The translations under genes and the position numbers were made by a program. 64,000 nt of DNA from Chloroflexota bacterium. Lineage in GTDB: Bacteria > Chloroflexota > UBA6077 > FW602-bin22. Below are positions 57,160 to 64,000 of this stretch, one piece after another (position 1 is the first letter of the stretch; each line of letters starts with the position of its first letter). Location: contig SCUE01000027.1 in assembly GCA_004297775.1 (NCBI GenBank), positions 1 through 64,000 of the forward strand, in the 5' to 3' direction. The notes beneath the pieces were generated by a model. The model was given only the letters and a program-made list of their open reading frames with translations. It did not search any database and had not been told where the DNA came from.

Positions 57160-60100
57160 ATGGTTGGTAACAGCTTTTCGGACGAGGACCCGCCTGAGTT
57201 CCAACGCTCCCCACGCGAGTATCGGAGCCCCCCGACTGACGAGGTGGAGGTCCCGCCCCCGCCTCCAGTTCCTCAGCCGCCCGGAATTGCGGTAGCTTGG
57301 GTCGTCCTCAGCGGGATTACCGCCGCCGCGTTCTTGGTCTCGGCATTCTTCGTAGGAAGCAATGCCGTGTTTTCGCTTGTGTTCGCCATCCCGGCGTTGG
57401 CCTATGCGGTTCATGGCGCGTATTCGCTCTTCTTCGAACGCCGCCAATTCGACAGGGCTGTCTCAGAACGGCCAGCCGACTACGAGAGGAATCTCGTCCC
57501 GATTGCAGGAGAGCTCGCTGCGAGGGCGGCTCAACAGCGCGACGTGGGGTTCTGGAACAACCCGTCTCACGTCGAGTGTCTCAGATTCGTGGAAGAGCGT
57601 GATCATCGTCTGTGGGTGCGTGCTCCTGGAGACAAGGACTTCCTTCAGGTGCGAGTGGGCGTCGGCTCAGTTCCTGCGACCTTCAACGTTAAGCTGACGC
57701 TTCGAGGCGATGAACTCGACGAAAAGGCGAAGGCGCTAAAGCGTGACTTCTCGCAAGTCGAGCAAGCCGCTGTCGCGGTACCGTTGCGCGATATGCGAGT
57801 GATTGGAGTCGCTGGGACGTCCGAATGGGCCACCGACATGCTGAGGTCCATGTTGGTGCAGCTTGCCACTCTTCACTCGCCCACGGACCTCAAGCTGATC
57901 GTCGTTTACGGCCCTGAGACGGCGGAAGGATGGGAATGGGTCCGATGGCTGCCGCACGTCTGGGATGACTATCGCGAGCAGCGCTTCGTAGCTAAGTCGG
58001 GACAAGGGGCTGTTCGGCTGCTTGATGTCATCGTGGATCTGGTCGAGCGACGGTTTGCTGCGGTGTCAACGGGTCAGCGCACACACGTCCCAGGAGGGCC
58101 AACCTACGTCTTCGTCCTTGCCGACCCCGACTTCGCACATCGGCCGGAGGCTACCCGATGGCTGAACCTATTCCGGCGGATCGGCGAAGCAGGTTCCGAA
58201 CTCCGAGCTTATGCCATCGTGGCGGCTCAGACCCGCGCCGGTCTCCCCAAGGATTGCCGGGCAGTCATCGAGGTAAGCGACGACAGCGGGTCTCTCTGCA
58301 TTGCGCGCCCCGACGCGACTGATGAGCTGACACCCCTTACGCCAGATCGCGTCAGGTCATCCGAGGCAGACGAGTTCTCCCGGCTGTGTGCGGCCGTCCG
58401 CCTGCGTGGGCCAGACGTGCAGGGGCGGCTACCGAGTAAGATCGGCCTTCTCGACGTCTTGGGAGTTAAGTCGCTGGATATCGAGGCGACGCGAGCAAGA
58501 TGGGAGGGAGCCCAGCCATTCGGAGGCTTGGCCGTACCAATAGGCGTCCGAGCCGACGGCGAGCTGCTCGTGTTCGACCTGCACGAGCAGAGCGCAGGAC
58601 CCAACTGCTTGGTCGCGGGGAGCATTGGCGGCGGCAAGACCGAGTTCCTCCAGACGTTGATCATGGCTCTTGCCTTCCGGTTTCCACCCAACCAGGTCTC
58701 ATTCGCTTTGCTCGATATGAAGGGTGCACAACTCACCGCCCCGATCGAGAAACTACCCCACGTAGCCAGCCACATTACTGATCTGCAGCTCGAATACGTG
58801 CCGCGAGCGATCCGGTCGCTGAGTGCAGAGCTCGAGTTTAGAAAGCAGCTCTTTCTAGACGCCGAGCGCCAACTCGACAGGGAAGTCAAGCACATCGACA
58901 CGTACATGAAGGAGGTTGCGGCGGGGCGGTTATCGACGCCTCTCGGATACCTCGTTCTGATCGTGGACGAGTTCACCATCCTGCGCGAGCAATTGCCGGA
59001 CGAGATGCCGCATTTCATGCAGATCGCACTGCAAGGGCGTGCGTATGGGTTCCGGTTGATCCTGGCCACCCAGAAGCCGAAGGGGGTGATCAGCGACCAG
59101 ATCGACGCCAACACCCGATCGCGATTCTGTCTCCGAGTCGAGCAGCCGGACGTGAGCACGGAGGTGCTCGGGCGCCCGGATGCCGCCATGCTTACCCGGC
59201 CTGGCCAAGCGTACCTACGCATCGGCCACGATGAGGTGTTCTCGCTGTTTCAGGCCGCCTGGGGCGGGGAATCTGTCGCGCAAGCCGGTGGCCCCCCCCT
59301 TGCGGAGGTTGCCCTAGTGGAACTCGACGGGCGCCGCGAGGTCATCAAGGCAGGTATCGAGGCCCCGCGGGCCGCACCCGAGCTCGCCGAGACGCACCTC
59401 CGGGCACTTGTAAAGCACATATCTGACGCTGCTCTCGAACGCGCTCGGCCAATCTGGCACGATCTCCTTCCGCAACGAGTCACATTGGACGCGATAGGGG
59501 AAGCGGACCACGGGGGCTGGGACGGCGCACTGTGGCGGCCCGCGGGCGCGAGCTTCCTGCGTCCCACCATAGGGCTCATTGACCATCCTGCAAAACAGCA
59601 TCAGGGTGCACTCCAAATTCCCTTGGCTGACGAGGGCCATCTGGTCGTGTGCGGCAGCGGCTCCAGCGGGAAGACCACGTTGCTGCGCACCCTCCTGCTA
59701 TCGCTGATACGTTCGCACTCACCTGACGACATGCACGTCTACGTGCTCGACCTGGCGGGGCGCAGCTTCAAGTTGTTCGAGGAATTCCCCCACGTCGGGG
59801 CCGTCATCACCCGCACCGAGCCCGAGCGAATCGAGCGCTTCGGATGGATACTCCGTGAGCTCATCGATACGAGGAAGCGTTCCTTGAGCACGTCGGGTGT
59901 AGCGGGGTGGAGGAAGCCAAGCCAAGCATCGCCGTCTGACGAAGCGGCGGTGGTGATCGTCGTCGACGGTTTTCCTTCCGTGGCCGAAATCCCCGAACTC
60001 GAGGCTTGCCTCATGGAGATCGCCCAACAAGGTGCGGGGCTGGGCATCCACCTGATCACTACGGTACCCGACGTCCTGCCGTCCAAGCTTGCCGTCAGCA

Positions 60101-61188
60101 TCAATCTGCGTATCGCCTTGGAACTGGCCGGTGATAGCGACTACGCGAACGTACTCGGAACCGCAGCCGCCCCCGGCAGCCCATACAGAGTCCCGCCGAA
60201 CGTTCCCGGCCGCGGATTCGTAAGCGGTCCGCCGCGTGAAGTCCAGATTGCGGTTGGACTCTCCGACCACGTCGACGAGGAACAACAGGTCCGCGACCTG
60301 GCCACGGCCATGACCAGCGTCTGGGCAGCGCGTCGACGCCCACCTCCGGTCACCGAGCCCCCTGTTCAGGTTCGCCTGGAGGACCTGCTCAGTGGCCAAG
60401 CTTCCCCCGCCTGGGATGCACAGCACCCAGGCGTGCCGATTGGAATCGAGACAGACAGTCGCCGACCCCTGTTTATGCCCATTGATGCCGGGGCCCACTG
60501 GGCTGTTGTCGGTCCACCAGGGAGCGGCAAGAGTACCCTCGTGGCCACCGTTGTGCTTGCGTTGCTCAGCGCCGGGGCAATCGACGATCTACGCTTAGTG
60601 GTGGCCGACCTCAACAACTCGGCGCCACTCGGAGTCTTGGCGAACCGAAGTGGTCTCACGTATGTTGATTCACCCGAGGATCTCACCGCTGAAATCAAGA
60701 TGTTGGGCACCGAATTACTGTCCCAACACGAGCAGGCCCGTCGTACCGGTCCGACCAGCCATCCGGGTAAGCATCGACACACCATCCTGTTTATCGACGA
60801 TCTCGACGCTTGGGAAAAGCGAGTGGAGGGCGACGTGCGGCTCGCTCTAGATCGGCTCGTACGTCGCGAGGCCCAGTTCGGACTGAGCGTCGTCATGACG
60901 AGTCAATTGGCCGATCTCAAGAGCGCTTTCGAGGGCCTCGGCAGCACGTTGAAGGGTGGCAGGAACGCATTCGCTTTGGGCGCAGCGGAGGCAACCGAGG
61001 TCTTCGAGGTCCAACTACCCTTGGCTGAACAATTGCGATACCTTCCGGCGGGCCGGGGATATCTAATTCGTCGCGGACATCGGCCGGTGCGTGTCCAGGT
61101 TGCCACCCCATTCGGCGCCCCGGGCTCCTTGGCCGCGATATTCACTCGGATCCAGCAGCCAGGAGGATCCGAGTCGGGCGCCGACTAG
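57160..61188 (+). CDS. EccC/EssC-like FtsK/SpoIIIE ATPase of a type VII-like secretion system
   Basis: N-terminal TM hairpin (IAVAWVVLSGITAAAFLVSAFFVGSNAVFSLVFAIPALAYAVHGAYSLFF); three Walker A motifs: GSIGGGKTEFLQ (58618-), GSGSSGKTTLLR (59652-), GPPGSGKSTLVA (60511-); LILATQKPKGVISDQIDANTRSRFCLRV. Confidence 0.92.
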   Translation: MVGNSFSDEDPPEFQRSPREYRSPPTDEVEVPPPPPVPQPPGIAVAWVVLSGITAAAFLVSAFFVGSNAVFSLVFAIPALAYAVHGAYSLFFERRQFDRAVSERPADYERNLVPIAGELAARAAQQRDVGFWNNPSHVECLRFVEERDHRLWVRAPGDKDFLQVRVGVGSVPATFNVKLTLRGDELDEKAKALKRDFSQVEQAAVAVPLRDMRVIGVAGTSEWATDMLRSMLVQLATLHSPTDLKLIVVYGPETAEGWEWVRWLPHVWDDYREQRFVAKSGQGAVRLLDVIVDLVERRFAAVSTGQRTHVPGGPTYVFVLADPDFAHRPEATRWLNLFRRIGEAGSELRAYAIVAAQTRAGLPKDCRAVIEVSDDSGSLCIARPDATDELTPLTPDRVRSSEADEFSRLCAAVRLRGPDVQGRLPSKIGLLDVLGVKSLDIEATRARWEGAQPFGGLAVPIGVRADGELLVFDLHEQSAGPNCLVAGSIGGGKTEFLQTLIMALAFRFPPNQVSFALLDMKGAQLTAPIEKLPHVASHITDLQLEYVPRAIRSLSAELEFRKQLFLDAERQLDREVKHIDTYMKEVAAGRLSTPLGYLVLIVDEFTILREQLPDEMPHFMQIALQGRAYGFRLILATQKPKGVISDQIDANTRSRFCLRVEQPDVSTEVLGRPDAAMLTRPGQAYLRIGHDEVFSLFQAAWGGESVAQAGGPPLAEVALVELDGRREVIKAGIEAPRAAPELAETHLRALVKHISDAALERARPIWHDLLPQRVTLDAIGEADHGGWDGALWRPAGASFLRPTIGLIDHPAKQHQGALQIPLADEGHLVVCGSGSSGKTTLLRTLLLSLIRSHSPDDMHVYVLDLAGRSFKLFEEFPHVGAVITRTEPERIERFGWILRELIDTRKRSLSTSGVAGWRKPSQASPSDEAAVVIVVDGFPSVAEIPELEACLMEIAQQGAGLGIHLITTVPDVLPSKLAVSINLRIALELAGDSDYANVLGTAAAPGSPYRVPPNVPGRGFVSGPPREVQIAVGLSDHVDEEQQVRDLATAMTSVWAARRRPPPVTEPPVQVRLEDLLSGQASPAWDAQHPGVPIGIETDSRRPLFMPIDAGAHWAVVGPPGSGKSTLVATVVLALLSAGAIDDLRLVVADLNNSAPLGVLANRSGLTYVDSPEDLTAEIKMLGTELLSQHEQARRTGPTSHPGKHRHTILFIDDLDAWEKRVEGDVRLALDRLVRREAQFGLSVVMTSQLADLKSAFEGLGSTLKGGRNAFALGAAEATEVFEVQLPLAEQLRYLPAGRGYLIRRGHRPVRVQVATPFGAPGSLAAIFTRIQQPGGSESGAD

Positions 61189-61457
61189 CCGGAGGGAACC
61201 GGGCGATTCACCCGGTTCGCCACAGCGGCATGGTCCTTGCACTTTCGGCTCCACGCCTCGAGCTCGCGGACCAAAGCGTCCAACGTGCTCTTATCCTGGC
61301 CCCACCTTGACTTGTAACTGTCTGCGGCTTGGCTTCGCCAGTCCGTTCCCGTCACGGCGGCGTTGAGCTGCTGGATGACCTTTTGAACATTCTGCATCTG
61401 TGTGTTTGTGTCGCTGCTGACCTTGAGCAGTTCGCTCTCGCTCATCTTGACTACCAC
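61185..61457 (-). CDS. WXG100-like protein 1 (about 90 aa)
   Basis: VVVKMSESELLKVSSDTNTQMQNVQKVIQQLNAAVTGTDWRSQAADSYKSRWGQDKSTLDALVRELEAWSRKCKDHAAVANRVNRPVPSG; GTG 61457 with upstream AGGGAGG. Confidence 0.75.
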   Translation of the reverse strand: MVVKMSESELLKVSSDTNTQMQNVQKVIQQLNAAVTGTDWRSQAADSYKSRWGQDKSTLDALVRELEAWSRKCKDHAAVANRVNRPVPSG

Positions 61458-61503
61458 GATCTTGCCCTCCCTGCGAAACGATGCTCCCGAAGTTGCAACT
61501 GGG

Positions 61504-61830
61504 CTAACGGCGCTGAGCGTTTGAACGGCGCCGAGCCTCTTCAGCGAGTCGCGCCTCCTCTCGACGGATCTCCTCTCGAACTTCACCCGCCGCTGATCTA
61601 AGCGCCGAGGCGGCGGATCGCAGTCCATCTCGAGCGGCGGTTACAGTCCCGATCTCCTTAGTGATCGATCCTCGAAGTGAGTCCGCGGAAATACCACGCC
61701 AGTTGTTCGCTATCGACACGTCGGCGCCACGGAGCTGGTCGATGATCGGGCTGAGGCTGTCCGCCACACGCAGACATTCGTCCGCCTTAGTCTCGAGGTG
61801 GGCCGCCTCGGCCCGCAGCGCATCGAGCAA
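61504..61830 (-). CDS. WXG100-like protein 2 (about 108 aa)
   Basis: Helical; NNWRGISADSLRGSI central motif; TTG start 61830 after GGAGGG. Confidence 0.65.
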   Translation of the reverse strand: MLDALRAEAAHLETKADECLRVADSLSPIIDQLRGADVSIANNWRGISADSLRGSITKEIGTVTAARDGLRSAASALRSAAGEVREEIRREEARLAEEARRRSNAQRR

Positions 61831-61851
61831 GATGCCCTCCGGACCTCTTCG

Positions 61852-62121
61852 CTAAACGTTTCGGGATCTCTCGAGATCGTCGGCGCGATTGCTGAGATCT
61901 TTGTTCAGGGTATTGAAGTCGTTCTGGAACCGCCTCAGCGTAGTGACGAACTTCGCACTCTGCTCTTTGAAACCAGTCGCCGCTTCACTCTGCCAAAAAA
62001 GGGATTGGGCCTGCCGATTGAGGTATGCCGAAATCTCATCGCAGAATCCTGCTTGCCTCTGATACTGTGATGCGAGATCCCGCAGCCCGGGGACGGTCAT
62101 GATCTGTTCGTCGCCTGGCAC
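61852..62121 (-). CDS. WXG100-like protein 3 (about 89 aa)
   Basis: SLFWQSEAATGFKEQSAKFVTTLRRFQNDFNTLNKDL; GTG 62121 preceded by AGGAGGATGTGA. Confidence 0.7.
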   Translation of the reverse strand: MPGDEQIMTVPGLRDLASQYQRQAGFCDEISAYLNRQAQSLFWQSEAATGFKEQSAKFVTTLRRFQNDFNTLNKDLSNRADDLERSRNV

Positions 62122-62230
62122 TCACATCCTCCTTCTCCGACTCGCCTCGGCATTATCAGGATCGCCGTCGGCGCGACCACGGGCGTCCGCCTGCGCGCCC
62201 ATCAACTATGCTGGAACGCGGCTGGCAGGC

Positions 62231-62263
62231 TTGTCAAGTAAACTCGCCGCACGGTAAACTCGC
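62231..62263 (+). promoter_or_regulatory. candidate promoter TTGTCA-N18-TAAACT with 10-bp direct repeat GTAAACTCGC
   Basis: GTAAACTCGC at 62238-62247 and 62254-62263, upstream of the AGGAGG-led toxin gene. Confidence 0.4.
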
Positions 62264-62280
62264 ATCTAGAAGGAGGACAG

Positions 62281-63174
62281 GTGTCCGATCGGTGGGAGTT
62301 GACGCTCGAGGCGCTCCCGGGCATCGCGGGTAGCCTCGGGGACCGGCGAGATCAGCTTCAGCGCGCTGCTGGCGTTGCGGGCCGACTAGGGGGGAGTATT
62401 TCGTCCAGCAGGAGTGGGGCTCACCGGGCACGCGCTCTCACCGAAGACGCTCGTCATCAACTCACGCGTGCATCCAATCGTTTGGAACAGCTTCATCGCG
62501 AAGTGACCGATCGACATGCCCTTGTCTTGGAGACCCAGTCGGCCGCGAGAGGCGTAGCCCTTCCGGGCGAAAGCGCTCGCCCGATACCGGCGGTGGGGCC
62601 CCGAATAGCTGCCACGAACGGTCTGAGCTTGAGCGACGGTATCCACACCGTGCTCGACGTGGCCGGGTTGGTGCCCGGATTTGGCGAGATCGCTGACGGC
62701 ATCAACGCGGGCTTCTACTTGGCACAGGGTGATACCACAAATGCCGCCCTGTCAGGGGCGGCCATGATCCCCTTCGCCGGATGGGCAGCGACAACCACTA
62801 AGCTCGGGCTGAAAGCGACCAAGGGTCTCGCGGCCGTCAATCGGGTGGAGCATCTTTTGGCTCACAACCCGGCCGAGATCATGGGCACGCTACGAGACAT
62901 CGCAAGGACGCCTGGCCCCTTCGGGCTCGACGATGTAAGTCCGCGGCTCGGCAAACTATCGATGGACGAGGTAGATACCCTCGGTAAGATGTGGGTAGGC
63001 GACGGTTATCGTGTGGCAGGCGACGGACGGACCCTCGTTAGTTCCGATGGCCTCAAGCAGTTCCGTCCGCCGACCAAGAAGGCTCATTCAGGTGAAGTTC
63101 AGGCGAATCTTGAGTGGCGCTCCGAGGCTAGTGGACCTTGGAATGGCAACGCCCATGTGGACATCTCGGAATGA
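62281..63174 (+). CDS. polymorphic toxin candidate: helical N-terminus, pretoxin motif, C-terminal toxin domain
   Basis: GTG after AGGAGGACAG; pretoxin-like DVAGLVPGFGEIADGINAGFYLAQGDTTNAALSGAAMIPFAGWAATTTKLG; C-terminal LVSSDGLKQFRPPTKKAHSGEVQANLEWRSEASGPWNGNAHVDISE. Confidence 0.8.
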   Translation: MSDRWELTLEALPGIAGSLGDRRDQLQRAAGVAGRLGGSISSSRSGAHRARALTEDARHQLTRASNRLEQLHREVTDRHALVLETQSAARGVALPGESARPIPAVGPRIAATNGLSLSDGIHTVLDVAGLVPGFGEIADGINAGFYLAQGDTTNAALSGAAMIPFAGWAATTTKLGLKATKGLAAVNRVEHLLAHNPAEIMGTLRDIARTPGPFGLDDVSPRLGKLSMDEVDTLGKMWVGDGYRVAGDGRTLVSSDGLKQFRPPTKKAHSGEVQANLEWRSEASGPWNGNAHVDISE

Positions 63175-63560
63175 TGGCCATCGTGCGGAGTATTCATAGC
63201 CCTGACCTCCTCGACATGCGAGCGCAGCAGCCGGTCGATCCTGGAAATTTTCGAATCCTTGTGCAGGCTCTGATTGGACCCGAGGATTCAGATGCTGCGG
63301 ACTCGTTCGAGTGGTGCATATGTACGCCTAGGTGGCTCGAGTCGCATCTCTCTGCCAGCAGGTATGAGTTCGGACACGGATATCTCGTCGTCAACCATTA
63401 CAGCTATCAGCTGATCGCGGACGCAATCGAGTCTTTGTGCGAAGCGCAGCCGGGTACCACATGGGCTGAGGTGGCCGGTGCGCTTGGGCGATACGGCCGC
63501 TGGGAATTCCAAGGCTACGAAGTTGCTCGTCGTCGGAGCCACGAGTCCGCGCAAAGCTGA
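63171..63560 (+). CDS. Imm8-like immunity protein
   Basis: RSIHSPDLLDMRAQQPVDPGNFRILVQALIGPEDSDAADSFEWCICTPRWL...GHGYLVVNHYSYQLIADAIESLCEAQPGTTWAEVAGALGRYGRWEFQGYE; ATGA overlap with the toxin stop. Confidence 0.8.
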   Translation: MMAIVRSIHSPDLLDMRAQQPVDPGNFRILVQALIGPEDSDAADSFEWCICTPRWLESHLSASRYEFGHGYLVVNHYSYQLIADAIESLCEAQPGTTWAEVAGALGRYGRWEFQGYEVARRRSHESAQS

Positions 63561-63789
63561 GCTTTACGCGTGCTGGTGACATGCATACCCGTGCCTCATT
63601 CCTTCGAATCTCGCGCCACTCGCCGGCGTGGGGCCCGGACAACACCCCAGCACGACCATCGGAGCGGGTCGTCGCCCATCTCCAGGATGCTGGAATGGGC
63701 GCCGTGGGCGAGCGGGTTGCGTGGCAGAGGGGAACCGGGCCAGATCGCCGAGAGCAACGACGCCGCGCGACTTTGGTGGGCCTAGTTGA

Positions 63790-64000
63790 AGCGGTCGACT
63801 GTCTCGCACGCGCTCACGCGACCAAGGTTGCGGAGAGCTTCCAGTCCCGCTTCCCGCGCGTCGCCGCGATGATGATTGACGCGACCGATGATGTCCTCGC
63901 CTACCTCGGCTTCCCGCACGAGCATTGGCGCCAGATGTGGTCGACGAATCCGCTCGAACGCCTCAACCGCGAGATCAAGCGGCGCACCGACATTGTGGAC
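63790..64000 (+). mobile_element. IS256 (mutator)-family transposase fragment, N-terminal part missing
   Basis: LVEAVDCLARAHATKVAESFQSRFPRVAAMMIDATDDVLAYLGFPHEHWRQMWSTNPLERLNREIKRRTDIVD, open to the window end. Confidence 0.85.

Noticed and set aside
1-64000. tRNA, rRNA or CRISPR arrays
   Set aside because: None recognised by eye; a tRNAscan/CRISPR finder run would be needed to exclude them firmly.

Overview
GC-rich bacterial window, probably Chloroflexota (inferred from a lipoprotein with the EVTREVTRVVEVTVEV linker that I associate with that phylum). About 0-40 kb is a large surface-polysaccharide locus: two initiating sugar transferases, many GT4/GT2/GT39-like glycosyltransferases, three asparagine-synthase-like amidotransferases, NAD-dependent epimerases, WecB, a flippase, two O-antigen-ligase/polymerase-like proteins, a carbamoyltransferase + DUF5989 + SGNH module, and a single-gene transcription unit for a secreted protein with a consensus promoter and terminator. 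About 40-50 kb is housekeeping/accessory: NuoI, an S8 protease, a NuoB-C-D triple fusion, a SirB1-like protein, an alpha/beta hydrolase, a DegT aminotransferase, a HAD phosphatase and a GNAT. About 51.7-63.6 kb is the most interesting part: a tight operon encoding a PP2C-FN3-TM-LysM protein, a YukD/EsaB-like ubiquitin-fold protein, a divergent kinase with a membrane domain, a TerY-like vWA protein and a three-ATPase EccC/EssC-like FtsK protein. It is followed by three WXG100-like small proteins on the opposite strand and a pretoxin-motif polymorphic toxin coupled to an Imm8-like immunity gene. I read this as a minimal type VII-like secretion system combined with a TerY-P-type kinase/phosphatase/vWA signalling triad. 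Transposase fragments lie at both window ends. All family calls come from reading the ORF translations; no database search was run.
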